A stretch of 64,000 nt of DNA from Alloyangia pacifica. Its GTDB lineage: Bacteria > Pseudomonadota > Alphaproteobacteria > Rhodobacterales > Rhodobacteraceae. The translations under genes and the position numbers were made by a program. The notes beneath the pieces were generated by a model that had not been told where the DNA came from, did no database searches, and saw only the letters and a list, made by a program, of their open reading frames with translations. Within the stretch, counting starts at the first letter, position 1, and every line of letters begins with the position of its first letter. Shown here in pieces: positions 40,276 through 48,921 of the stretch. The stretch is from contig NZ_CP022189.1 in NCBI RefSeq assembly GCF_003111685.1, positions 383,501-447,500 of the forward strand, in the 5' to 3' direction.

Positions 40276-40297
40276 CTACGGCCTTTAGCGGCCGTAG
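40276..40297. repeat. Hairpin overlapping the DUF1127 stop codon
   Basis: CTACGGCC and GGCCGTAG pair across a 6-base loop that contains the stop codon of the DUF1127 gene. No T-run follows. It may end or stabilise the transcripts of the two convergent genes. Confidence 0.45.
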
Positions 40298-40500
40298 GCG
40301 GCTTGCCAGGCGATGTCGCGGATATTGGCGCGGTGAAACCCGATGTCCGCCAGATCGCGGTCGCTGAAGGCGTCGAGTTCGCGGACGACGCGATGGTATT
40401 CGGCGCGGCGCGAGCGGGCGAGTGTGAAGCGTTCGATCATGCGGGCAAGCGCACCGCGGTGGGTCTCGGTCGGAAGACTGTGAATGTCGGTCGTTGCCAT
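40285..40500 (-). CDS. DUF1127 small protein
   Basis: The 71-residue Arg-rich product ends with the DUF1127 (YjiS-like) motif YHRVVRELDAFSDRDLADIGFHRANIRDIAWQAAYGR. Small DUF1127 proteins are linked to RNA handling and phosphate or stress responses in Agrobacterium and Rhodobacter; the mechanism here is unknown. The ATG at 40500 has AGGAGG at 6 bases, a very strong site, typical of highly expressed members. Confidence 0.9.
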   Translation of the reverse strand: MATTDIHSLPTETHRGALARMIERFTLARSRRAEYHRVVRELDAFSDRDLADIGFHRANIRDIAWQAAYGR

Positions 40501-40620
40501 GATGGCCTCCTGATTTCGTGGTGGCGCTGACATCGGGATTTCCGGCCCGAGTCACAAGCCACATCAGGAGAAGCCCGCCTTGCAGGCTCTGCATGTCGGG
40601 AAAAAACCGTGGTGCGGCAC

Positions 40621-41079
40621 CTAGATAGGTTTTTCGAAATAGACCCGGTCAAAGCCGTTTTCGTGGACCCGACCGGTCTCGCGGTACCCGAGCCGCGGGT
40701 AAAGCACGAGATTTTCGGTCATCAGCAGGTTCGTGTAGAGCCGGATTCGGCTTAGCCCCGCCGCGCGCGCCTTGGCCTCGGCAAAGTCCATCAGGGCGCG
40801 GCCGAGGCCCTTGCCCTGTGCTTGCGGCGAGACGGCAATATTGTCGAGCAGCATCGCGTCGGCCTGAGGCAGCAGCACCAGCACCCCGGCGACTGCGTCG
40901 TCCAGCTCGGCCACGTGGACGCGTTCGGCGGCGATCAGCGCCGCGTAGTCGTCGAGCATCGGGCCGGGTTTTTGACCCATGCGCGGGATATAGTGGGAAT
41001 AGGCCGCCTCGACGATCAATACGATCTGATCGAGGTCGGAGGGGCGCGCCCGCCGGAGTAGCGGCGGGCGCGAGGTCAT
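40621..41079 (-). CDS. GNAT-family N-acetyltransferase
   Basis: The 152-residue product shows DAMLLDNIAVSPQAQGKGLGRALMDFAEAKARAAG (strand 4 and acetyl-CoA loop, near 85-115) and YTNLLMTENLVLYPRLGYRETGR near 122. The ATG shares one base with the prs stop codon (TGATG), so it is translated after prs in the same transcript. The longer open frame upstream lies inside prs and is not coding. The acceptor is unknown. Confidence 0.9.
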   Translation of the reverse strand: MTSRPPLLRRARPSDLDQIVLIVEAAYSHYIPRMGQKPGPMLDDYAALIAAERVHVAELDDAVAGVLVLLPQADAMLLDNIAVSPQAQGKGLGRALMDFAEAKARAAGLSRIRLYTNLLMTENLVLYPRLGYRETGRVHENGFDRVYFEKPI

Positions 41080-42089
41080 CAGAGGATGCCTTCGTAGATC
41101 GGGCCGAGCACTTCGGTCTCGAACAGCGAAGACACCGAGGTGCCGTTCCAGATGTTCAGGATCGCCTGCGCGAAGATCGGCGCGGTCGGCAGGATGCGGA
41201 TGTTCGGCGCTGCGGCGACGGAGTCGGTGGCGGCGATCGAGTCGGTGATGACCAGCGACTTCATCACCGACTTGGTGACGCGTTCGACGGCGGGGCCGGA
41301 CAGCACGCCGTGGGTGATATAGGCGTGCACCTCGGTGGCGCCGTGGTCCATCAGCACCTCGGCGGCCTTGCACAGCGTGCCGGCGGTGTCGCAGATGTCG
41401 TCGACGATGATGCACTTCTTGCCGGTGACGTCACCGATCACGGTCATCTCGGCGATCTCGCCCGGCTTCTCGCGGCGCTTGTCGACGATGGCGAGCGGCG
41501 CGTTGATCCGCTTGGCCAGCTCGCGGGCGCGGGCCACGCCGCCGACGTCCGGCGAGATCACCATGACGTCCTGCAGCGAGTCCTTGAACTGATGCTCGAT
41601 GTCGAGCGCGAAGATCGGCGAGGCGTAGAGGTTGTCGACGGGGATGTCGAAGAAGCCCTGGATCTGTGCGGCGTGGAGATCCATGGTCAGCACCCGCTCA
41701 ACGCCGGCCTCGTGAATCATGTTGGCGACCAGCTTGGCGGTGATCGGGGTGCGCGCCTTGGTGCGGCGGTCCTGACGGGCATAGCCGAAGTAGGGAATCA
41801 CGGCGGTGATCCGCGCGGCCGAGGAGCGGCGCAGCGCGTCGGCCATGATCAGCAGCTCCATCAGGTTGTCGTTTGCCGGGTTCGAGGTCGTCTGGAGGAT
41901 GTACATGTCCTCGCCGCGGACATTCTCGTAGACCTCGACAAAGATCTCCTGGTCGTTGAACCGCTCGACGCGCGCATCGACGAGCCCGACTGCGCCTCCG
42001 CGATAGAGCGACATGCGGCGGGCGATGGCGTTTGCCAGCGGCTTGTTGGCATTACCCGCGATGAGCTTGGGTTCGATGACAGTGGGCAT
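41079..42089 (-). CDS. prs: Ribose-phosphate pyrophosphokinase
   Basis: The 336-residue enzyme makes PRPP from ribose-5-phosphate and ATP, feeding purine, pyrimidine, His and Trp synthesis. ATP and metal sites: [20 protein letters not shown] near 98 and [21 protein letters not shown] near 132. The PRPP loop is [19 protein letters not shown] near 226. Slightly longer than the E. coli enzyme at both ends, as in other alphaproteobacteria. The divergent upstream gap holds promoters for both neighbours. Confidence 0.97.
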   Translation of the reverse strand: MPTVIEPKLIAGNANKPLANAIARRMSLYRGGAVGLVDARVERFNDQEIFVEVYENVRGEDMYILQTTSNPANDNLMELLIMADALRRSSAARITAVIPYFGYARQDRRTKARTPITAKLVANMIHEAGVERVLTMDLHAAQIQGFFDIPVDNLYASPIFALDIEHQFKDSLQDVMVISPDVGGVARARELAKRINAPLAIVDKRREKPGEIAEMTVIGDVTGKKCIIVDDICDTAGTLCKAAEVLMDHGATEVHAYITHGVLSGPAVERVTKSVMKSLVITDSIAATDSVAAAPNIRILPTAPIFAQAILNIWNGTSVSSLFETEVLGPIYEGIL

Positions 42090-42129
42090 TTGGGAGGCTC
42101 CGGCGCTACGGAATGACAGATTCGTGACG

Positions 42130-42158
42130 TTGCGGTCGCCTTAACACGCAGTTAGCGT
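42130..42158 (+). promoter_or_regulatory. Candidate promoter of the DsbA-fold isomerase gene
   Basis: TTGCGG (42130-42135) and TAGCGT (42153-42158), 17 bases apart, about 34 bases before the ATG at 42192. A small inverted repeat (CACGC/GCGTG, 42145-42159) overlaps the -10 box and could bind a regulator shared with prs. Confidence 0.45.
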
Positions 42159-42191
42159 GGGGCAAAGATACACGGAAGGGCATGTGACCCC

Positions 42192-42791
42192 ATGGCACAA
42201 ATCCAGTACTATTTTTCGATGTTGTCGCCCTTTGCCTACCTCGCCGGACCGCGGTTCGAAGAGGTCGTGGCGAAGCATGGTGCCGAAGTGGTCTACAAGC
42301 CCTTCGACATCACGGCGCTGTTTCCGCGGACCGGTGGCGCGCCTCTGGCGCAGCGCCATCAATCCCGGATTGACTACCGCAACCTCGACCTGCCGCGGCA
42401 GGCGAAAAAGGCCGGGCTGCCGCTGAACCTCAAGCCGATGTTCTGGCCGACCAACGCGGCGCCCTCGTCCTATGCGATCATCGCGGCGGCGAAGGCTGGG
42501 GGCGGGGATGTCGGCGGTCTGATCCAGACGCTGCTGCGAAACTGCTGGGCCGAGGAGAAGGACATCGCCGAGGATGTGGTGATCAGGGCCGCGCTGGAAG
42601 AGAATGGCTTCGATCCGTCTCTGGCCGACAGCGGGCTTCTGGTCGGGGCCGAGACCTATGCGGCCAACCTCGAAGAGGCCGTGGGCGCCGGAGTCTTCGG
42701 CTCGCCCTTCTGGATCACCGGGGAGGGGGAGAAATTCTGGGGGCAGGACCGGATCGAGGACCTCGACCTGCACCTGAGCGGGAAGCTCTGA
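42192..42791 (+). CDS. 2-hydroxychromene-2-carboxylate isomerase family protein (DsbA fold)
   Basis: The 199-residue product has a thioredoxin-like fold of the kappa-GST/DsbA group: YYFSMLSPFAYLAGPRF at the start with the catalytic-type Ser12, NLKPMFWPTNAAPSSYAIIAA near 80, and EEAVGAGVFGSPFWITGEGEKFWGQDR near 160. The family includes glutathione-dependent isomerases in naphthalene breakdown and kappa GSTs. No aromatic-degradation genes are near, so a general glutathione-linked role is likelier. Confidence 0.88.
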   Translation: MAQIQYYFSMLSPFAYLAGPRFEEVVAKHGAEVVYKPFDITALFPRTGGAPLAQRHQSRIDYRNLDLPRQAKKAGLPLNLKPMFWPTNAAPSSYAIIAAAKAGGGDVGGLIQTLLRNCWAEEKDIAEDVVIRAALEENGFDPSLADSGLLVGAETYAANLEEAVGAGVFGSPFWITGEGEKFWGQDRIEDLDLHLSGKL

Positions 42792-42798
42792 CCAAGCC

Positions 42799-42819
42799 GG
42801 CCCGGCGCGAAGCCGGGCC
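42799..42819. terminator. Hairpin between convergent isomerase and plsY genes
   Basis: Perfect 8-bp arms (42799-42806 and 42812-42819) around GCGAA, 7 bp past the isomerase stop. No T-run on either side, so termination would be weak or factor-assisted. Confidence 0.45.
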
Positions 42820-42838
42820 ACGCCGACCTTGCCGAGGA

Positions 42839-43450
42839 TCAGCCCTTCTGGCCGATCTTCGACTCGGTGCCCTTGCGGATGCGGTCGATGTTCTCGCGGT
42901 GGCGCCAGAAGATCAGCACGGTCAGGACCAGCGTCAGCGCGGTCATCTCGATCTGGCCGAAAAGCACCATCCAGAGTGTCGAGAGCAGCGCCGCGATCAG
43001 CGCGCCCATCGACGAGATTCGCGACATCGCCGCGCCCGCAAGCCAGGTGGCGCAGGTGATCAGCCCGACCGGCCAGTGCAATGCGAGGATAAGGCCGATG
43101 AAGGTCGCCACCCCCTTGCCACCCTTGAACTTGAGCCATGCCGGGAAGCAATGGCCAAGGAACGCGGCAAGCCCTGCGAGCTGGGCCGCGTCCTCGCCCG
43201 CAAGCCAGCGCGCCAGCAGCACCGCCACCGCACCCTTGCCGCCGTCGAGGATCAGCGTGCCCGCCGCCGCCGCCTTGTTGCCGGTGCGCAGCACGTTGGT
43301 CGCCCCGATATTCCCCGAACCGATCGCGCGCAGATCGCCGAGGTTCATTGCCCGTGTGAGCAGCAGGCCGAAGGGGATCGAGCCGAGCAGATAGCCCAGC
43401 ACAGCCCAGAGGATCAGCGTGGGGGCCGAAGAGGTGATCTCGGGCAGCAT
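42839..43450 (-). CDS. plsY: Acyl-phosphate glycerol-3-phosphate acyltransferase PlsY
   Basis: The 203-residue inner-membrane enzyme starts phospholipid synthesis by moving an acyl group from acyl-phosphate to glycerol-3-phosphate. Membrane helices include TLILWAVLGYLLGSIPFGLLL. Motifs: GSGNIGATNVLRTGN near 44, LDGGKGAVAVLLA near 68, and HCFPAWLKFKGGKGVAT near 98. The ATG at 43450 lies one base past the pyrC-like TGA, so it is translated as part of the pyrB-pyrC-plsY run. Confidence 0.95.
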   Translation of the reverse strand: MLPEITSSAPTLILWAVLGYLLGSIPFGLLLTRAMNLGDLRAIGSGNIGATNVLRTGNKAAAAGTLILDGGKGAVAVLLARWLAGEDAAQLAGLAAFLGHCFPAWLKFKGGKGVATFIGLILALHWPVGLITCATWLAGAAMSRISSMGALIAALLSTLWMVLFGQIEMTALTLVLTVLIFWRHRENIDRIRKGTESKIGQKG

Positions 43451-43451
43451 G

Positions 43452-44741
43452 TCAGGCGCTCCAGACAGGGGTTCCGGCGACGAGGGTCTGCAGCACCTTG
43501 CCCTGCAGCCGCGCCCCGTCAAAGGGGGTGTTCTTGGATTTCGACTGCAGCTTGAAGCGGTCGAGGATGAAGGGCTTGTCGGCGTCGAAGACCACAAGGT
43601 CGGCCGGGGCACCCGCGCTCAGGCGGCCGCAGTCGAGGCCAAGCCGTTTCGCCGGGTTCAGCGACAGTCCGCGGAAGAGCGTCGGCAGGTCGATCTCGCC
43701 GGCGTGGTAGAGCCGCAGGAGCACCGGCAGCATGGTCTCGAGACCCACTGCGCCCGAGGCGGCCTCCTCGAAGGGCAGGCGCTTGGATTCCTCGTCCTGC
43801 GGGGTGTGGAACGAGCCGATCACATCGATGAGCCCGCTGCGCAGCGCTTCGAGCACCGCCTGCCGGTCGTCCTCGGAGCGCAGCGGCGGCTTGACCTTGA
43901 AGAAGGTGCGGTAGTCGGCGACGTCCATCTCGTTGAGCGTGAGGTGGTGCATCGAGATGCCCGCCGTCACGTCAAAGCCGTTGTTTTTCGCGCGTTCCAG
44001 CGCGGGAAGCGCGCGCGATGTGGTGATCTGATCCGCGTGGTAGCGCACGCCGGTCATCTCGACGAGCGCGATGTCGCGGTCAAGGCCCATCCGTTCGGCC
44101 ATCGGCGACACGGCGGGCAGGCCGCGCAGCGAGGCGAACTTCCCAGAGGAGGCGGCGGCGCCCTTCGACAGGATCGGCTCCTGCGGGTGGCCCATCACCA
44201 GCGCGCCCAGCGAGCGGGCGTAGCCCATGGCGCGCGAGAGCACCTTGGTGTCGGTCACCACGCGGTCGCAATCTGTGAAGGCCACGGCTCCGGCGTCGAG
44301 CAGGAAGCCGAGCTCGGTCATCTCGCGCCCCTGGCGGCCCTTGGTCAGCGCGGCCATCGGCAGCACGTTCACCGGCGCGGTCTCATTGGCGCGGCGGCGG
44401 ATGAACTCCAGCACCTCGGGCGTGTCGATCGCCGGCGCGGTGTCGGGGCGGGTGATCATGGTGGTCACGCCGCCGGCGGCGGCGGCCATGCCCGCGGTCT
44501 TGAAGCTCTCCTTGTGGCGCTCGCCCGGCTCGCCGACCTTGACGCCAAGATCGACGATGCCCGGCGCGATATGGGCCCCGTTCAGGTCCTGCGCCTCGGT
44601 CTGCCCGATCAGCGTGGTGATCTCGTCGGCCGAGGTGATCACGGCCTTGATGCGACCGCCGGAGAGAAGAAGCGCGCCTTCCGTGACGGTCCCGGCCTCG
44701 GGATCGATCAGCCGGGCGTTGTAGAGCAGCGTGTCTTTCAT
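43452..44741 (-). CDS. pyrC: Dihydroorotase family protein (PyrC), probably non-catalytic
   Basis: The 429-residue amidohydrolase-fold product resembles class I dihydroorotase along its length: PGIVDLGVKVGEPGERHKES near 60, AAAAGGVTTM near 85, FFKVKPPLRSEDDR near 280. The metal ligands are missing, though. The HxH of the usual DxHxHxREPG has become GVK, and the catalytic Asp of the usual TDHAPH has become Ser in IGSFHTPQ. This matches the inactive PyrC' (PyrX) subunits that hold ATCase complexes together. The start is 44741. It is transcribed with pyrB. Confidence 0.9.
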   Translation of the reverse strand: MKDTLLYNARLIDPEAGTVTEGALLLSGGRIKAVITSADEITTLIGQTEAQDLNGAHIAPGIVDLGVKVGEPGERHKESFKTAGMAAAAGGVTTMITRPDTAPAIDTPEVLEFIRRRANETAPVNVLPMAALTKGRQGREMTELGFLLDAGAVAFTDCDRVVTDTKVLSRAMGYARSLGALVMGHPQEPILSKGAAASSGKFASLRGLPAVSPMAERMGLDRDIALVEMTGVRYHADQITTSRALPALERAKNNGFDVTAGISMHHLTLNEMDVADYRTFFKVKPPLRSEDDRQAVLEALRSGLIDVIGSFHTPQDEESKRLPFEEAASGAVGLETMLPVLLRLYHAGEIDLPTLFRGLSLNPAKRLGLDCGRLSAGAPADLVVFDADKPFILDRFKLQSKSKNTPFDGARLQGKVLQTLVAGTPVWSA

Positions 44742-44790
44742 TCGGGGGCTCCGGGAAGCGGGGTCATTTGCAGGGCGGTGGAGGGGCGCA

Positions 44791-45339
44791 TCAGCTGGCC
44801 CTGAAGAGGGCGGCAAGCACCAGCACCACCAGCACGCCGAGCCCCAGAAGAGCAAAAGTCAGCGCGCGGCTGCGCGGCTCGGGGGCGGCGGGGCTGGGAC
44901 GATCCATGCTGCCGCGCGCTCCGGCGCTGCGCAGCTTGCCAGCGCGCGGGCTCGCGCCTTCGGCTTCCTTGAAGGTGCCGATCCAGCGCAATGGGGTCGA
45001 GATGGTCAGGTCCTGCGAGGTGCGATCGAAGGCGGCGCTCGGCAGGACCACCACGTGGCCCTTCAGCGCATCGATGCGCGGCTTCATCTGGCGAAAGTCC
45101 TCGCCGCCTACCTGATAGGCCTCGGCGAGATAGGTCGAGAGCGGCATCTCTCCCAGATCGCGGATCGAAACGACGTCGATCCGCGAGGGCCGGAGTTTGC
45201 GCGCGCCAAGCGCATATTGCAGCGGAAACTCCCCGGTGCCCGCCTGGGTGGTGAAGCGCTCGACCGCTTCCGCCGGAAGATCGAGGTGGAAGAGGCGAAC
45301 CTCGCCGTCCACCGAACCGTTGATGTGCATCTTTGTCAT
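44791..45339 (-). CDS. Tail-anchored protein of unknown function between pyrB and pyrC
   Basis: The 182-residue product has a soluble N-terminal part (VRLFHLDLPAEAVERFTTQA, then PLQYALGARKLRPSRIDVVSIRDLGEMPLSTYLAEAY), a Pro/Ser/Arg-rich linker (about 135-155), and one C-terminal membrane helix (LTFALLGLGVLVVLVLAALF, 159-178). The helix near the end makes it tail-anchored with its body in the cytoplasm. It is 12 bp after pyrB and 49 bp before the pyrC-like gene. I do not recognise a named domain. The conserved place in the operon suggests a link to pyrimidine synthesis. Confidence 0.8.
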   Translation of the reverse strand: MTKMHINGSVDGEVRLFHLDLPAEAVERFTTQAGTGEFPLQYALGARKLRPSRIDVVSIRDLGEMPLSTYLAEAYQVGGEDFRQMKPRIDALKGHVVVLPSAAFDRTSQDLTISTPLRWIGTFKEAEGASPRAGKLRSAGARGSMDRPSPAAPEPRSRALTFALLGLGVLVVLVLAALFRAS

Positions 45340-45351
45340 TTCGCGCCCCGC

Positions 45352-46302
45352 TCAGACGGCCAGCTCGGTGGGCCGGGCGCGCAGGTTGCGGGCCAGAAGG
45401 TCCATGGCGGCCATGCGCACCGCGACGCCCATCTCGACCTGTTCCTGGATCACCGAGCGGTTGATGTCGTCGGCGATGGTGCCGTCGATCTCGACGCCGC
45501 GGTTCATCGGACCGGGGTGCATGACGATGGCGTCGGGCTTGGCATGGGCCAGCTTCTCGGCATCCAGTCCCCAGCGATGGTAGTACTCGCGCTCCGACGG
45601 GATGAAACCGCCGTCCATGCGCTCCTTCTGCAGGCGCAGCATCATCACCACGTCGACGTCCTTCAGCCCTTCGGCCATGTCGTCGTAGACCTCGGCGCCG
45701 AAGTCGGCGATGCCTGCGGGCATCAGCGTCGACGGACCGACCAGACGAATGCGGTTCTCCATCTTATGCAGCAGCAGCAGGTTCGAGCGCGCGACGCGCG
45801 AATGGGCGATGTCGCCGCAGATGGCGATGTTCAGCCGGTGCAGCCGGCCCTTGGCGCGGCGAATGGTCAGCGCATCCAAAAGCGCCTGCGTCGGGTGTTC
45901 GTGCCGGCCGTCGCCGGCGTTGATCACCGCGCAGTTCACCTTCTGCGCCAGCAGGTCCACCGCGCCGGAATGCGGGTGGCGGACGACCAGCAGATCGGGG
46001 TGCATGGCGTTCAGCGTCAGCGCCGTGTCGATCAGGGTCTCGCCCTTCTTGATTGAGCTGGCCTGCATCGACATGTTCATCACGTCCGCCCCGAGCCGCT
46101 TGCCCGCCAATTCGAAACTGGACTGCGTGCGGGTGGAGTTCTCGAAGAACATGTTGATCTGGGTGAGCCCGGCCAGCGCATTGGCGTGCTTGTCGCGGGC
46201 GCGCGACAGGGTGACGTAGCGCTCGGCCAGATCGAGCAGCGTTGTTATTTCATCCGGACGAAGGGGCTCGATGCCCAGAAGGTGGCGCTGGTCGAAACGC
46301 AT
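45352..46302 (-). CDS. pyrB: Aspartate carbamoyltransferase catalytic subunit
   Basis: The 316-residue enzyme joins carbamoyl phosphate and aspartate. Carbamoyl-phosphate site [22 protein letters not shown] near 53, [12 protein letters not shown] near 110, [18 protein letters not shown] near 130, RLQKERMD near 225, and [13 protein letters not shown] near 260. No pyrI regulatory gene is present; such enzymes pair with an (often inactive) dihydroorotase, which is the downstream gene. Promoter at 46329-46357. Confidence 0.97.
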   Translation of the reverse strand: MRFDQRHLLGIEPLRPDEITTLLDLAERYVTLSRARDKHANALAGLTQINMFFENSTRTQSSFELAGKRLGADVMNMSMQASSIKKGETLIDTALTLNAMHPDLLVVRHPHSGAVDLLAQKVNCAVINAGDGRHEHPTQALLDALTIRRAKGRLHRLNIAICGDIAHSRVARSNLLLLHKMENRIRLVGPSTLMPAGIADFGAEVYDDMAEGLKDVDVVMMLRLQKERMDGGFIPSEREYYHRWGLDAEKLAHAKPDAIVMHPGPMNRGVEIDGTIADDINRSVIQEQVEMGVAVRMAAMDLLARNLRARPTELAV

Positions 46303-46328
46303 GAAACGGCTCCCCTTGAGTTGCCGCG

Positions 46329-46357
46329 GTTATAGAAACGCAGGGGCCGCGCGACAA
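46329..46357 (-). promoter_or_regulatory. Promoter of the pyrB operon
   Basis: On the minus strand TTGTCG (46357-46352) and TATAAC (46334-46329) are separated by 17 bases. The predicted start point is only about 20 bases before the pyrB ATG, so there is no room for a long attenuator leader. Confidence 0.6.
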
Positions 46358-46432
46358 GTGGTCGCGAATTCGCGGCAAAGGCCCGCCGCCGGGCCACTAT
46401 GCCCGGATCAGATGCAGAGTTTAGGCGCGGTT

Positions 46433-46990
46433 TCAGGGCGCTTCCAGCAGCGTCACCGTGGTGTCGCCGTAGCGGCGGCTGTCGAGCAGGGTGAAGCCTC
46501 CGGGCGCCTCTTGCGGGCCGCTTTCCTCCCAGACGATCAGCGCCTCGGGGGCAAGCCAGCCCTGCGCACGCGCGGCCTCCAGCGCCTTGGCGCCGAGGTT
46601 CAACCCGTAGGGCGGGTCGAGAAAGACCAGCGTCGCGGGCGCGTCGGTCGGGGGCAGCCGGGTGGCGTTGCAAGAGAGCGTCCGGGCACGGTCCGCGCAG
46701 CCAAGAAGGCGGATGTTCTGCTTGATGAGCTTCTGCGCAACGCGCCCGTCGTCGACGAAAGTCGCCGAGGTGGCACCGCGCGATAGCGCCTCGAGCCCCA
46801 GCGCGCCGGTGCCGGCAAAGAGGTCGAGCACCACCGCCCCCTCGAAGGGCTCGCCGAAGCGCCCGCCACCGAGCATGTTGAACAGGCTCTCGCGCACCCG
46901 GTCGGTGGTGGGGCGCAGATGCGCGCCCGGATCGCCCTTGCCGACGGCGGTGAGCGCGCGGCCGCGCCAGTCTCCGGCGATGATCCTCAT
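46433..46990 (-). CDS. rsmD: 16S rRNA (guanine966-N2)-methyltransferase RsmD
   Basis: The 185-residue methyltransferase starts MRIIAGDWRGRAL, then LRPTTDRVRESLFNML near 26. It has the SAM motif VLDLFAGTGALGLEALSRGA near 53 and the target-base motif LVFLDPPYGLN near 120, all typical of RsmD. It methylates G966 of 16S rRNA. Its ATG overlaps the stop of the ferredoxin reductase gene by 4 bases, so it is the second gene of that pair. Confidence 0.95.
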   Translation of the reverse strand: MRIIAGDWRGRALTAVGKGDPGAHLRPTTDRVRESLFNMLGGGRFGEPFEGAVVLDLFAGTGALGLEALSRGATSATFVDDGRVAQKLIKQNIRLLGCADRARTLSCNATRLPPTDAPATLVFLDPPYGLNLGAKALEAARAQGWLAPEALIVWEESGPQEAPGGFTLLDSRRYGDTTVTLLEAP

Positions 46991-48198
46991 GCCTTCAACA
47001 GAGCCTTTAAATCGCTGCCCGCATCGGCAACCACCTCGGGATCGGCGCTCTTGCCGGCCTCGATCAGTCGCTTGCCGACCATGTAGGCGCGCGGATCGTT
47101 CATCGCGTCGAGGGCGATGAGCTGGCGCTCGCGGTAATACCAGTGCGAGACGGGCCCGGCGCCGCCATCGCGCACCACGACATTGTCGAAGCCTGCGTTC
47201 AGCCCGGCGATCTGCAGCTTCACGTCGTACTGGTCGGACCAGAACCAAGGCTTGGGCTTGTAAGGTGCCTCTGCCCCCATGAGGTTGTCCGCCACCGCCT
47301 CGGCCTGGTCGATGGCATTGCCGACGCTTTCCAGCCGCAGCTGCGCATCGCCCATCGGGAAAGAGGCGCAATCGCCCGCGGCCCAGACATGCGGCGCCGA
47401 GCAGCGGCCGAAGGCATCGGTGCGGATGCCGTTCTCGATCTCAATGCCCGCGGCCTCGGCGACCGAGGTCTCGGGCAGGATGCCGACGCCGACAATGACG
47501 AAATCGACCGGCAAGGTGGTGCCGTCGGTCAGCTCCGCCGCGGTGACCTTGCCGTCCTCGCCGACCAGCTTGCCGAGGCCGACACCCTCGCGCAGGTCGA
47601 CGCCATGGCCCTTGTGCAGGGCGCGGAACCAGTCCGAGGTCTCGGGGGCGGCGACGCGCTGCAGGATGCGGTCGGCCATTTCCACCAGCGTCACCTGCAG
47701 GCCGAGCTTGGAGGCCACCGCCGCGGCCTCGAGGCCGATGTAGCCGCCGCCGACGATCAGCACGCGGGCGCCTGCCGTGAAACGGGCGCGCATGGCGTCC
47801 ACGTCGGCGATGCCCCGCACCACGCAGACGCCGTCCAGGTCACCGCCGATGGCGGGCGGCAGGCGGCGGGGGGCGGAGCCGGTGCAGAACACCAGCTCGT
47901 CATAGGCGATCTCGCGGCCGCCGGCGATGACATGCCGAGCCCGGGTGTCGACCGAGACGGCGGGTTCGCCCAGCATCAGCGTAATGTTCTGCTCGTCGTA
48001 ATAGGTACACGGACGGAGATAGAGCCGGTCCTTCTCCATCTCTCCCAGCAGATAGGCCTTGGAGAGCGGCGGGCGCTGGTAGGGGGGCTCGGCCTCGGCG
48101 CCGATCACGGTGATCTCGCCCTCGAAGCCCTTGCCGCGCAGACGCGCCACAAGCGAGGCCGCGGCCTGTCCCGCACCGATCACAACAACATGCCCCAT
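46987..48198 (-). CDS. FAD-dependent ferredoxin/rubredoxin-type reductase
   Basis: The 403-residue product binds FAD through HVVVIGAGQAAASLVARLR at the start and NADH through LIVGGGYIGLEAAAVAS near 145. AAGDCASFP near 270 is the second FAD contact, and a C-terminal reductase domain (WFWSDQYDVKLQIAGL near 320) follows. Relatives pass electrons from NAD(P)H to ferredoxins of P450 and oxygenase systems. No such partner is close. Divergent from the peroxiredoxin, coupled to rsmD. Confidence 0.92.
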   Translation of the reverse strand: MGHVVVIGAGQAAASLVARLRGKGFEGEITVIGAEAEPPYQRPPLSKAYLLGEMEKDRLYLRPCTYYDEQNITLMLGEPAVSVDTRARHVIAGGREIAYDELVFCTGSAPRRLPPAIGGDLDGVCVVRGIADVDAMRARFTAGARVLIVGGGYIGLEAAAVASKLGLQVTLVEMADRILQRVAAPETSDWFRALHKGHGVDLREGVGLGKLVGEDGKVTAAELTDGTTLPVDFVIVGVGILPETSVAEAAGIEIENGIRTDAFGRCSAPHVWAAGDCASFPMGDAQLRLESVGNAIDQAEAVADNLMGAEAPYKPKPWFWSDQYDVKLQIAGLNAGFDNVVVRDGGAGPVSHWYYRERQLIALDAMNDPRAYMVGKRLIEAGKSADPEVVADAGSDLKALLKA

Positions 48199-48282
48199 GG
48201 CTGGCCTCTTTTCCGCTTTCCCGTGATTTGCGCGAAACCTATATCTCGCCCTGTCGGAAACGCAAATGATGGAGAAAACGGC

Positions 48283-48771
48283 ATGGCGCTATCCGCTGGA
48301 GACCGGCTGCCCGAGGCAGAGCTGCTGACGCTGGGCGAGGCCGGCCCCGAACAGGTATCGCTTGGCGAGAAGCTAGCGGGCCGCAATGTGGTGATCTTCG
48401 CGCTGCCGGGCGCTTTCACCCCGACCTGTTCGTCGGCCCATGTGCCGAGCTTCATCCGCACCAAGAGTGGCTTCGACGAAAAGGGCGTCCACGAGATCAT
48501 CTGCATCTCTGTGAACGATCCGTTCGTGATGAAGGCCTGGGGCGAGGCCACCGGTGCGACCGAGGCCGGGCTGACCATGCTCGCGGATGCGGAAGGGGCC
48601 TTCACCTCGGCCATCGGCATGGAGTTCACCGCCGAGCCCGCCGGGCTGATCCGCCGCTCGAAGCGCTACGCGATGTATGTCGAGGATGGCATCGTGAAAG
48701 TGTTCCACGAAGAGACCGGGCGCGGCACCTGCGAGGTGTCTGGCGGCGAAGCGCTGCTGGCGGCAATCTGA
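48283..48771 (+). CDS. Peroxiredoxin, Prx5 type
   Basis: The 162-residue product has the peroxidatic Cys49 in FALPGAFTPTCSSAHVPSF and a second Cys near 150 (GTCEVSGGEALL) able to act as resolving Cys, the Prx5/hybrid pattern. It reduces hydroperoxides with glutathione/glutaredoxin or thioredoxin. Start 48283 has GGAGAAAACGGC before it. It is divergent from the ferredoxin reductase and followed by a hairpin terminator. Confidence 0.94.
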   Translation: MALSAGDRLPEAELLTLGEAGPEQVSLGEKLAGRNVVIFALPGAFTPTCSSAHVPSFIRTKSGFDEKGVHEIICISVNDPFVMKAWGEATGATEAGLTMLADAEGAFTSAIGMEFTAEPAGLIRRSKRYAMYVEDGIVKVFHEETGRGTCEVSGGEALLAAI

Positions 48772-48781
48772 GCAATAGAGC

Positions 48782-48810
48782 ATCCGGCGGCGGGTCTGCC
48801 GCCGCCGGAT
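48782..48810 (+). terminator. Terminator of the peroxiredoxin gene
   Basis: A perfect 12-bp stem (48782-48793 with 48799-48810) and 5-base loop, followed by a short TTTGCG. Located 10 bp past the stop. Confidence 0.7.
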
Positions 48811-48921
48811 TTGCGTATCTGGGAAGAGAAGAAGCGCAACCGGCCTTCTTCTCGTTCCAAATGCGAATGTCGCGACCTTTCCGGCGGGAGAGGCGCCATG
48901 GCAGCACCTCACCTCCTTGGC

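Noticed and set aside
43452..44741. pyrC as a decayed pseudogene
   Set aside because: The frame is intact, the length is normal, the fold motifs outside the active site are kept and it is packed in an operon; a pseudoenzyme is the better reading.
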